From: Caldilineaceae bacterium
GTDB taxonomy: Bacteria; Chloroflexota; Anaerolineae; Caldilineales; Caldilineaceae
Direction of reading: 5' to 3'
Length of the DNA stretch: 64,000 nucleotides
NCBI GenBank assembly: GCA_022824025.1
Contig: JAJEBF010000050.1
Location: 1 to 64,000, forward strand
The position numbers and the translations under genes were made by a program. The notes below the pieces were generated by a model. The model searched no databases and was not told where the DNA came from. It saw only the letters and a list, made by a program, of their open reading frames with translations. This document shows positions 54,501-61,281 of this stretch, piece by piece. Position 1 is the first letter of the stretch; each line of letters begins with the position of its first letter.

Positions 54501-55420
54501 CCCGCGAGTTCGACAACTCTCTGTCGCCAGGCCGGAGGATCGTCCGCACGCTCCGCCCATGCCTCCAAAGTATCCCACAGGGCAGAGTGCGTATTGTCTG
54601 TTTCTGGATATGCAAGGACACTCACTTCGCTATCACGCCAGCGGGCCCGGACTCTCTCCTCGGCCCCTCTGTCGAACGCGTAGATCTTAGCGGTATTCCC
54701 ACGTCTTGCTTTGCGCAGACCTTGAAGCAAGTATCTCACTGGCGGATCGCTTGCGGAGTACCCAAGCAGCACAACAGTGTATTGATCAAGTAGATCAAGC
54801 ACGAATTGTGTAGCCCAACCCTCCGCCAAGTAAGCCTGCCCAAAGTCCGAACTACTCACTACCAGCCCTTGCAGGGCCTCCCCCCTTCTTACCCCGCTGT
54901 TTATCCGCCCATGAAGGTAGACAAGCCCGTTTAGCCCTTGTCCATACGCAAGATTAGGCAGATTTGGCGCGACATGCTGGGCAAGTCCACTGTCAGCATG
55001 TTCAAATAGCAGGTCGAAGTTTGTGGTGACAATCTGTGCTTCGCCGTCAGCGTTTCTGGAAAGTCTCAATACCGTTTTGTGCGTGGAGACATCTGGTCGC
55101 GGTCCTGTCTTTAGCCGTTTTGCGATCAGATGCTCAATTTCGCTCACCGTGTAATCCAATTGAAGTAGGTCAAATATTTGATCAAGCGAAGGGCGCGCGG
55201 CTTCTGGAACCTTACTATTGTCCCAAATTGACAACATTTCACGCGATGGCGCACCAGCCCGTGTCCCTAGTTCTTTGATTACATACTGTGCTAACTCTAG
55301 AAAATTGGGCATACCAGCAGGATAGGAAACGCCTGCACCGCAAAGGAACACCACTTCTCCTCTGTCACGGGCTTCAAGAAGATCGTCAGGGATGTCTGGT
55401 CCGTCTGCAAGAAATCTCAT
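51596..55420 (-). CDS. Large SIR2-domain protein, DSR1-like anti-phage candidate
   Basis: A 1274-residue protein with an N-terminal SIR2 (sirtuin) fold. NAD-binding GAGVSYPAGMPNF is at residues 28-40, QIVTTNFDLLFEHADSG provides the TNFD motif, and GLVYLHGRINSG holds the likely catalytic His. The following ~1000 residues are helical with repeated WxxL-type segments (for example WFQDLLSQMIETRPEWVR), as in sirtuin defence proteins. DSR1/DSR2-type proteins of similar size detect phage structural proteins and deplete NAD to abort infection. The exact subtype is not certain. The gene is AT-rich, lies next to a nuclease-methyltransferase gene facing the other way, and is likely transferred. Confidence 0.85.
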   Translation of the reverse strand: MRFLADGPDIPDDLLEARDRGEVVFLCGAGVSYPAGMPNFLELAQYVIKELGTRAGAPSREMLSIWDNSKVPEAARPSLDQIFDLLQLDYTVSEIEHLIAKRLKTGPRPDVSTHKTVLRLSRNADGEAQIVTTNFDLLFEHADSGLAQHVAPNLPNLAYGQGLNGLVYLHGRINSGVRRGEALQGLVVSSSDFGQAYLAEGWATQFVLDLLDQYTVVLLGYSASDPPVRYLLQGLRKARRGNTAKIYAFDRGAEERVRARWRDSEVSVLAYPETDNTHSALWDTLEAWAERADDPPAWRQRVVELAGTGPRDLKRHERGQVASLVRTFEGAKVFADADPPPPGEWLCVFDRTVRYGPVDHDFREILPDFDPLIEYGLDDDPPRPIGKRADETPPGDDLLAIRAADPRADRYLRLAGMPSIENIPLPPRLFQLALWIVKIAHEPVALWWAAKDQSLHPFLIVRIEQRIRKSDQEFSGLPRSIWNLLTEVFRTTHDEIDLSLYAVDDRIKTEGWTNGVLREFERSITPRLTTESRLGRSPGRPPERDWADLRPSDIATFEVAFPHIRDIRPEIPDEVLPAVYRIGRRQLEVAAGLLGELDQRARERMKLYLRNSTGPMRGDNPNIYLQWFQDLLSQMIETRPEWVRADMVLWPEEDPYFFSGLRLYAWTFNTLFSGDEMGEGLLSLSDTTFWDSSNRRALLHLLRDRWQGLSDEKRKLIEERIIDGRERYKGESDEHHNRWSSILSARILGWLAIQGCELTNATQAALPLLRSAHPDWTPEWDEDADDNGIREGGRVKTDSDASVLLRAPVSQVFSLAHENTKSSHDHLVDYKPFNGLVQQRPSRAVAALTLAGKRGEFPREFWRSLLQEWPDDARSRLTCLLGARLARLPAEVVIVLRYELFSWLKRNSPTLATMGQARALSILDALLDKLFAGGADTTNSAILSERVAGDSQGWSRRTMDHAITGPVGNAVQFLFAILGSHRLGNGAGIPSELKSRFERLIAAPGEGSGHTVCLIALQVGWLHYLDPEWAYTTLIPWFDPDHPNAEPAWNGFLKRERLPEPALFSLMRPHFLKVFGHASVWKWSDEGFKVLHEFLVCGCLWGRKDEVYLTFDETRRALQMTDDAGRNHSIIFLTDLIEKDIVSWHQFGRTFLDEAWPKETRLQTEDTSLSLARLAGITGDNFPEAVQTILPRLVQIYGDSWFLYRVVSRGGSEETELATEFPEATLVLVNRLVPDNPPEGLFDLNLVLEKIAAAKPSLRQDWQWRRLKRIARQE

Positions 55421-55617
55421 TGCGATTACAGTTCCTGTTAGCCTATCCTATTGCTCTACACATATCTAGCAAGACAGCTCTAATGACCTTGAACTTGAGG
55501 CGGGCTAGCGAGCTGGGGATCGGGAACAGTCGAACAGGAATCCCACCGGAATACCAGCCAATGTAGTATTATACTACAACTGAACTTGAGACCACCTGCG
55601 CGAACCCAACCAATACC

Positions 55618-58600
55618 ATGCCCGCCCTCAACCTCAAACCCACGCACAAGCCCGTCAAATCCTACTACGCCGCCCTCGACCAGTTCGCCCAGCTCGGCAT
55701 TACCCACGAAACCGCGGTGCGCGCCGCGTTCCAGTCCCTCCTCGAACACTGCGCCCGCCAGTGCGGCTGGACCCTCGTGCCCGAACACGCAATCAGCACG
55801 CGGCGTGCCAAGCGCATCGTTGTCGACGGCGCGCTGATCGACAATTTCCGCCTCATTCACGGCTACTGGGAGGCCAAGGATATCGACGACGACCTGCCCG
55901 CGGAGGTCGACCGCAAGTTCGCGGCCGGCTACCCGGACGACAACATCCTCTTCCAGACGCCCCAGCGCGCCATCCTGTGGCAGAACGGACGCATGACGCT
56001 CGACGCCGACCTGTCCGACGCCGCGCAGCTGATCGAGACCCTCCAGACATTCTTCGCCTACCGCCCCCAGGAGTACGCCGCCTGGGAGGAGGCCGTCGCC
56101 CAGTTCAAGGACAGGGTCGCCGACATCGGCCAGGGCCTGGCGCAGCTGATCCAGCAGGAGCGGCGGAACAACCGGGCCTTCACAACGGCCTTTGCCGGTT
56201 TTCTGGACAAGTGCCGCCAGTCGATCAACCCGAATCTGTCGGAGGAGGCGGTCGAAGAGATGCTGATCCAGCACCTGCTCACTGAGCGCCTCTTTCGCAC
56301 CGTCTTCAACAACCCCGACTTCACCCACCGCAACGTGATCGCCAGCGAGATTGAGAGTGTCATTCACGCGCTCACGTCGCAGTCCTTCAGCCGCGCCGAT
56401 TTCCTGGGTAGCCTGGACCGCTTTTACATCGCCATCGAGCGCACCGCCGCGACGATCCACGACTTTTCGCAGAAGCAGCACTTTCTCAACACGGTCTACG
56501 AGCAGTTTTTCCAGGGATTTTCGGTCAAGGTGGCGGATACCCACGGCATCGTCTACACGCCGCAGCCGATCGTTGACTTCATGGTGAAGAGCGTGGCCGC
56601 CATCCTGGAGCGGGAGTTTGGCCGTTCGCTGGCGGACGAGGGCGTGCATATCATCGACCCCTTCGTAGGCACGGGCAACTTCATCGTGCGCATGATGCGC
56701 GAGATCCCCCGCACCGCGCTGGAGCGCAAGTACAAAGGGGAGTTGCACTGCAACGAGGTCATGCTGCTGCCCTACTACATCGCCAGCATGAATATCGAGC
56801 ACGAGTACTTCGACGCGACGGGGAAGTATGTGCCATTCGAGGGCATCTGCCTGGTCGACACCTTCGACCTGGCGGAGGACCGGCAGTTGCCGCTTTTTGC
56901 GCCGGCGAACACGCAACGTGTGGAAAGCCAGACGCAGACGCCGATGTTCGTAGTGATCGGCAATCCGCCCTACAACGTGGGGCAGGTCAATGAGAACGAC
57001 AACAACAAGAACCGCAAGTATCCAACGATGGACAAACGGGTCGCGGAAACTTATGCAAAGGACTCAAAGGCAACCAACAAGAACGCGCTCTCTGATCCTT
57101 ATGTGAAGGCGATTCGATGGGCGTCGGACCGCATCGGCGAGGAAGGGGTAGTCGCCTATGTGACCAACAGCGGCTTTATTGATGGGGTAGCTTCCGATGG
57201 AATGCGCAAACATTTGGCGGAAGATTTCGACTCCATCTACATCCTCGATCTGGGCGGGAATGTGCATAAGAATCCGAAGCTCTCAGGCACAACGCACAAC
57301 GTTTTCGGCATACAGGTCGGCGTCAGTGTCAATTTTCTAGTCAAGAAGAGCGATAAGACAGATTCCTGCTCTCGAATCTTCTATGCTCACGTTGATAAAT
57401 TCTGGCACAAGGAGGAAAAGTACCGCTTTCTCGATGAAAGGGAACAGTACGATTATGTCGAGTGGAAGACACTAATCCCGGACAAGCGGAACACTTGGTT
57501 GACAGAGGGACTCCATGCGGAATTTGAAGATTTTATGCCCATAGGAAGTAAGGAGGCAAAAGCGGCAAAAGGTGAACCGGAGGAAGTAATATTCAAATTG
57601 TATAGCCGCGGTGTCGCTACGTGTCGTGATGTATGGGCCTACAACTTTGAGTGCAACATCCTAAAGGAAAACATGAGGCGGATGATAGATACCTACAATA
57701 AGCAAGTGTTCATGTGGGAACAGCATTCTCTGAAAGGAACTAGCGTAGATGATTTTGTTGTCTATGATGATAAAGAGATCAGTTGGAGTCGAGACTTAAA
57801 ATCCAAATTGAAGCAAGGCAGACTTGCGGAATACTCTGTAAACAAGGTTAGAACTTCGATTTATCGTCCCTTTTCCAAATTGAATCTTTACTTTGACCGA
57901 ATGATGAACGACGTAGTGTATGTTTTTCCGTCTATCTTCCCTTCAATGGAAAGCGAGATAGAAAATCGGGTTATCTGTTTGACTGACAGAGGATCCGAAA
58001 AGCCATTCATGGTTCTTATGAGTTGTCACTTGGCAGATCTGCATGCCGTCGGGGCAGGTAGTAGTGCCCAATGCTTCCCCTTCTATACCTACGCCGAGGA
58101 CGGTAGCGACCGCCGCGAGAACATCACCGACTGGACGCTGGCGCAGTTCCGCGTTCACTACGGCGACGACAGCATCACCAAGTGGGATATCTTCCACTAC
58201 GTCTACGGCCTTCTGCACCACCCCGGCTACCGCGAACGCTACCAGGCCAACCTCAAGCGCGAGCTCCCGCGCATCCCCTTCGCCCCCGACTTCCGCGCCT
58301 TCGCCGCGGCCGGCGCCCGCCTCGCCCAGATCCACGTCGGCTATGAGGAGCAGCCGGAATACCCCCTTGCAAAGGTCGAAACGCCGGATATGCCGCTCGA
58401 CTGGCGCGTCGAAAAGATGCGCCTCTCCAAGGATAAGACGCAGCTGCGCTACAACAGTTTCCTGACCCTGGACGGCATTCCCAGCGAAGTGTTCAACTAC
58501 CGCCTGGGCAACCGTTCGGCGCTCGAATGGATCCTCGACCAGTACCGTGTCAAGACTGACAAGCGCAGCGGCATCGTCAACGACCCCAACCGCGCTGAGG

Positions 58601-58728
58601 ATCAGCAGTACATCGTGCGCCTGATCGGCAAGGTCATCAGCGTAAGTTTGGAAACGGTGAAGGTAGTGGAGGGGCTGCCGGAGTTGGGGATTGATGAGGG
58701 TGTTTCGGAAAGGGAGGGCGTGTCATGA
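55618..58728 (+). CDS. Fused nuclease-methyltransferase-specificity enzyme, type ISP/IIG-like
   Basis: A 1036-residue enzyme that appears to cut and methylate DNA. An N-terminal PD-(D/E)xK-like nuclease is suggested by VDGALIDNFR followed by GYWEAKDIDDDL (E-x-K at the predicted site). The gamma-class N6-adenine methyltransferase core has motif I DPFVGTGNF and motif IV VIGNPPYNVG. The stretch from about residue 460 to 815 is the target-recognition region, and a C-terminal domain ends with QQYIVRLIGKVISVS. No helicase domain is present, so this is not a full translocating type ISP enzyme (~1500-1600 residues). Base use is clearly AT-richer at about 57000-58050 than on both sides. Confidence 0.87.
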   Translation: MPALNLKPTHKPVKSYYAALDQFAQLGITHETAVRAAFQSLLEHCARQCGWTLVPEHAISTRRAKRIVVDGALIDNFRLIHGYWEAKDIDDDLPAEVDRKFAAGYPDDNILFQTPQRAILWQNGRMTLDADLSDAAQLIETLQTFFAYRPQEYAAWEEAVAQFKDRVADIGQGLAQLIQQERRNNRAFTTAFAGFLDKCRQSINPNLSEEAVEEMLIQHLLTERLFRTVFNNPDFTHRNVIASEIESVIHALTSQSFSRADFLGSLDRFYIAIERTAATIHDFSQKQHFLNTVYEQFFQGFSVKVADTHGIVYTPQPIVDFMVKSVAAILEREFGRSLADEGVHIIDPFVGTGNFIVRMMREIPRTALERKYKGELHCNEVMLLPYYIASMNIEHEYFDATGKYVPFEGICLVDTFDLAEDRQLPLFAPANTQRVESQTQTPMFVVIGNPPYNVGQVNENDNNKNRKYPTMDKRVAETYAKDSKATNKNALSDPYVKAIRWASDRIGEEGVVAYVTNSGFIDGVASDGMRKHLAEDFDSIYILDLGGNVHKNPKLSGTTHNVFGIQVGVSVNFLVKKSDKTDSCSRIFYAHVDKFWHKEEKYRFLDEREQYDYVEWKTLIPDKRNTWLTEGLHAEFEDFMPIGSKEAKAAKGEPEEVIFKLYSRGVATCRDVWAYNFECNILKENMRRMIDTYNKQVFMWEQHSLKGTSVDDFVVYDDKEISWSRDLKSKLKQGRLAEYSVNKVRTSIYRPFSKLNLYFDRMMNDVVYVFPSIFPSMESEIENRVICLTDRGSEKPFMVLMSCHLADLHAVGAGSSAQCFPFYTYAEDGSDRRENITDWTLAQFRVHYGDDSITKWDIFHYVYGLLHHPGYRERYQANLKRELPRIPFAPDFRAFAAAGARLAQIHVGYEEQPEYPLAKVETPDMPLDWRVEKMRLSKDKTQLRYNSFLTLDGIPSEVFNYRLGNRSALEWILDQYRVKTDKRSGIVNDPNRAEDQQYIVRLIGKVISVSLETVKVVEGLPELGIDEGVSEREGVS

Positions 58729-58735
58729 TGGGACG

Positions 58736-58900
58736 AAACTGGCTAATCGTCTTGCTGCCTTCAGGCGCTTTCAGCGCAACCCGAAACTCGTAGGCATCCC
58801 AGTGTTGCCGACGTTTCTTCATCACCGTTCTGCCCCTCCACGGGCTTGGCAGTCCGCGCCACTATAAGCCTTAGTATGTGGTCCAGTTTTTGGGGCCGAG
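58736..58900 (-). mobile_element. IS3-family remnant: orfA start and one inverted repeat
   Basis: On the minus strand MKKRRQHWDAYEFRVAL (ATG at 58822) followed by KAPEGSKTISQF is the N-terminus of an IS3-type OrfA; it then runs into unrelated sequence. Upstream at 58879-58900, tggtccagtttttggggc matches, as a reverse complement, the left end of the element at 59846 (16 of 17 bases). The rest of the IS is gone. It faces away from the LRR gene start at 59006. Confidence 0.65.
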
Positions 58901-59005
58901 CTCAATAGCCGGTCGCATCCGTCTGGATGCACCTCATTCTCCCCTTTTCGTGGTCTAGCGATTGGGGCCAACCTTACTTCATTCTTTCTGGGAGAAAGCA
59001 CAGCT

Positions 59006-59848
59006 ATGGCAAACAGAAGCCTCGCTGAGGACAAAGAAACTCTTCTTGCAATCAAGGACAAATTAGCAGGTGAAAGTAAATTAAACTGGAGTCTCAAGTT
59101 GCCAATAGACGAATGGGAAGGAGTCAAAGTCGTCAGTAAGCGCGTAGCCGAGTTGACTCTCAAAAACAAAGATCTGGCGGGCACCATCCCTCCCGAGCTC
59201 GGGATGCTCTCCGGCTTGACCCACTTAACCCTTAGCGGTATTAACTTGTGTGGCGAGATCCCAACTGAGTTGGGTCTTCTTTCGAGTTTGAAAAAGTTGA
59301 ATCTCAGAAACAACAAACTGGATGGATCAGTTCCTCCTGAACTCGGAAATCTCTCAAGCCTTGAATGGATTTCTCTCTACAACAACCGTCTGACAGGAAC
59401 CATCCCTTCCACTCTGGGTAGCCTTACGAAAGTAAAGGTGCTGTCGCTGAAAATAAATAGATTGGAAGGACCCATTCCCGTTGAACTGGGAAATCTCCAC
59501 GAGTTGAAAGAACTGCATCTCAGCACAAACCGGCTTACAGCCATTCCGGATGAGTTGAGCAAACTCTCCAGACTTCAAAGGTTACAGCTTCACGACAACC
59601 AACTTATGGGTGAGATTCCAGCATGGTTGGGCAGTCTCAGCGCGTTGCGGAGGTTATACCTGGGACAAAACCGGCTTAAGGGCACGATTCCACCGGAACT
59701 TGGTAAGCTCTCGAAACTAAGGCGACTGTCCCTCCACAACAACCGCTTAACCGGCCCTGTCCCGCCTGAACTCGGCAACTTGAAAAGGCTACAGCACGTG
59801 TCCCTTTACAACAATGATTTGGAATACAAAATCCGATTTTCCTTCTGA
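59006..59848 (+). CDS. Plant-type leucine-rich-repeat protein, 3' end cut by an IS3 derivative
   Basis: A 280-residue LRR protein. After a DKETLLAIKDKLAGES cap, about ten repeats of the plant-specific type follow (LxxLxLxxNxLxGxIPxxLG), for example LTLKNKDLAGTIPPELGML, LNLRNNKLDGSVPPELGNL and LSLHNNRLTGPVPPELGNL. There is no signal peptide or membrane segment. The stop codon TGA (59846-59848) is also the first three bases of the inverted repeat of the mobile element that follows, and the last repeat breaks off as YNNDLEYKIRFSF. The original gene was therefore longer. Protein-protein recognition is the likely role; a defence or signalling function is not shown. Confidence 0.82.
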   Translation: MANRSLAEDKETLLAIKDKLAGESKLNWSLKLPIDEWEGVKVVSKRVAELTLKNKDLAGTIPPELGMLSGLTHLTLSGINLCGEIPTELGLLSSLKKLNLRNNKLDGSVPPELGNLSSLEWISLYNNRLTGTIPSTLGSLTKVKVLSLKINRLEGPIPVELGNLHELKELHLSTNRLTAIPDELSKLSRLQRLQLHDNQLMGEIPAWLGSLSALRRLYLGQNRLKGTIPPELGKLSKLRRLSLHNNRLTGPVPPELGNLKRLQHVSLYNNDLEYKIRFSF

Positions 59849-60200
59849 CCTGCCCCCCAAAAACTGGTCCAGGTAATATGCTAAGATTGGGCCGTAGAAA
59901 GGGGGAAAGATGGCTAAAAGCAGACATACGCCGGAGCAGGTGATCAATAAGCTGAGAGAAGCTGAGGTGGCGATAGCCGAGGGCGGCACAGTGGCTGCGG
60001 CCGCCCGCCGAATAGGCGTGACCGAGCAGACCTTCTACCGCAGGCGCAACGAGAACGGGGGTTTCAGGATCGACCAGGTCAGATCGCGCAGCTCTCTGGG
60101 CTACCGGCCGCCGGCGCCTGAGGCCCTCTTGCCTGCCGATCCTGTTCCCGTGCTTGCCGGGACTAACATAACGGGTGGTACAAACATCGGGGGCAGGTCA
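59846..60200 (+). mobile_element. 355-bp IS3-family deletion derivative with both ends
   Basis: The element is bounded by inverted repeats that share tgacctgccccc (59846-59857) and gggggcaggtca (60189-60200). Inside, ATG 59910 opens an OrfA start (RHTPEQVINKLREAEVAIAE, GVTEQTFYRRRNENGG), which is fused in frame near 60078 to the C-terminal tail of OrfB (SSLGYRPPAPEALLPADPVP). The DDE catalytic core is deleted, so it can move only if an intact copy supplies transposase. No target-site duplication was obvious at the edges. Confidence 0.8.
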
Positions 60201-60240
60201 AAAAGACGTGTATTCTCGGTCATCAAGAATGGGGGAAATC

Positions 60241-60504
60241 ATGAAGCAATCTACCGATGACTTTATTAGAGGCCCTAAACTTGACAAGCTCGGAGGACAT
60301 CAGGCCTTCATAAGTCGCCATTTGGAATTCGGAAGCGATTGGAAAGTCGCCAGAACTAGAGTGTCAAGGCTGTACTGCAAATGGTTAGGAGTGAAGAACT
60401 TTGCCCCTAAGGACGTTCATAACCTTTACGCACTCCTTGAAAAACAATATGGAGTGAAGAAAACGACCATTCATCTTAAAGGGGTAAGGATAAAAAGCGA
60501 ATAA
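60241..60504 (+). CDS. Small AT-rich hypothetical protein
   Basis: An 87-residue basic protein that I do not recognise. QSTDDFIRGPKLDKLGGHQA, FGSDWKVARTRVSRLYCKWL and KTTIHLKGVRIKSE are its main blocks; the last two thirds look like a small helical nucleic-acid-binding domain. ATG 60241 follows GGGGG with a five-base gap; ATG 60229 is an alternative. It starts 40 bp after the IS3 derivative, so it may be the remnant of a gene interrupted at its 5' side. Codon use matches the LRR gene and not the peptidase genes to the right. Confidence 0.5.
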   Translation: MKQSTDDFIRGPKLDKLGGHQAFISRHLEFGSDWKVARTRVSRLYCKWLGVKNFAPKDVHNLYALLEKQYGVKKTTIHLKGVRIKSE

Positions 60505-60633
60505 TGTCCGCAACAATCTGTTCGCTTCAAGCATAGCCGCAAAACTACACGCGGGCGGCCTGCCCTTCCTTCACCACTTCAGTTGGATACTAGACCTCCG
60601 TGGCGTCAGTCTCGACAAGAGAAGTGGGATTCT

Positions 60634-60651
60634 GGACGGTTCGAACCGTCC
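60634..60651. terminator. Perfect 18-bp palindrome beside the broken M20 copy
   Basis: ggacggttcgaaccgtcc is self-complementary and lies about four bases beyond the 3' end of the broken M20 fragment on the minus strand. A matching hairpin (gaacggtt-ca-aaccgttc) follows the intact copy at 62788-62805, so it is probably the conserved 3' terminator of this peptidase gene. The surrounding 100 bp contain no other feature. Confidence 0.55.
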
Positions 60652-60654
60652 CGT

Positions 60655-60840
60655 TGGGAGCCAAGATCGTCTATCAGCCGCGTGTACACCTCCACTCGCC
60701 GACTGTGTGGGCCTGCGCGATGTTGCCGGGGCCGAGTACCAGCGCGGCCATGTACTACTGATAGCACTCGGCCTCAGTGCCGTAGAGCACGGCGACTGCG
60801 CCTTCGGCGCCGGTCACGCGGTGGAATGAGCCGTATGAGT
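60655..60840 (-). pseudogene. Third, broken copy of the M20 peptidase gene (3' end)
   Basis: The minus strand repeats the 3' end of the intact M20 genes: TEAECYQ followed by TAG (60755-60757), then ALVLGPGNIAQAHTVGEW-like codons, with a ~30-bp deletion where the intact copies encode EWIAVDQLHGAVE. Everything upstream of about codon 300 is absent. At its 5' side it is joined in frame to a HEPN-like start (60755-60928). It is the degenerate member of a threefold array with 61282-62394 and 62808-63920. Confidence 0.8.
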
Positions 60841-60928
60841 ATATGCGGGAGTCGAAGAGGGTTGGAGTGGCAAATATGGACGCGGCTTCGAGCATATGGC
60901 GCAGACGGATTTCGTCATGCCTGCGCAT
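60755..60928 (-). pseudogene. HEPN (DUF86) toxin start fused to M20 debris
   Basis: A 57-codon frame starting at ATG 60928, overlapping the end of the MNT gene by 14 bp, as HEPN genes do in MNT/HEPN modules. MRRHDEIRLRHMLEAAS is a recognisable DUF86/HEPN N-terminus. After about 17 residues the frame changes into M20 peptidase sequence (VTGAEGAVAV, YGTEAECYQ) and stops at 60755. The HEPN RNase motif (R-x4-6-H) is lost, so no toxin can be produced. Confidence 0.65.
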
Positions 60929-61220
60929 ATTGAACTTCTGCCTTGTCCAAAACCTCCTGCCGGAAGTATGGACTCAAATCCTCGGCTGTTCGCAGATCGA
61001 CTTTACGCCCCGCGAAGAGTTCAGACAGTGACAATTCCATGCCGGCGACGCCCAGCAGCCCGGGAGTACGGTCCGGCTCAAACTCGACGAGCAGATCGAT
61101 ATCGCTGTCGGGTCCGAAATCATCGCGCAAGGCTGATCCGTAGATGGCCAGCCGTCTGATCCCGTGTTCCAGACAGAAGTTGGTCAGCGCTTTTTTTGAT
61201 ACCGATACCTGCGGGTTCAT
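60915..61220 (-). CDS. MNT-type nucleotidyltransferase (MntA-like antitoxin)
   Basis: A 101-residue minimal nucleotidyltransferase: IRRLAIYGSALRDDFGPDSD with the GS and paired Asp of the catalytic signature, DIDLLVEFEPDRTPGLL, and GRKVDLRTAEDLSPY with the third Asp. It would AMPylate a HEPN toxin. The partner gene follows with the typical overlap, but only 17 codons of it remain before fusion to peptidase debris. The start at 61220 is within the family range; AGGA lies close to it. It lies 61 bp downstream of an intact M20 peptidase. Confidence 0.85.
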   Translation of the reverse strand: MNPQVSVSKKALTNFCLEHGIRRLAIYGSALRDDFGPDSDIDLLVEFEPDRTPGLLGVAGMELSLSELFAGRKVDLRTAEDLSPYFRQEVLDKAEVQYAQA

Positions 61221-61281
61221 GATCCTGTTTCTTGCTCCGGCAAAGTACGCCGCCAGAGGGGACGAAACCAAACACCGGCCG

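Noticed and set aside
7858..58193. Depletion of GATATC, expected if the EcoRV-like enzyme were active for a long time
   Set aside because: GATATC occurs inside several genes (for example at 7858 and near 58188). A count against expectation was not possible by eye, so nothing is claimed about site avoidance.
59006..59848. Eukaryotic contamination as the source of the plant-type LRR gene
   Set aside because: The frame is intronless, is bracketed by bacterial IS3 sequences and is continuous with bacterial genes, so a bacterial gene is more likely. The phylogenetic origin of the repeats remains open.
60634..60660. A tRNA-like GGTTCGAACC T-arm
   Set aside because: The loop would be six bases instead of seven, and no D-arm, anticodon arm or acceptor stem can be built around it. 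The palindrome is better explained as the 3' hairpin of the M20 gene.
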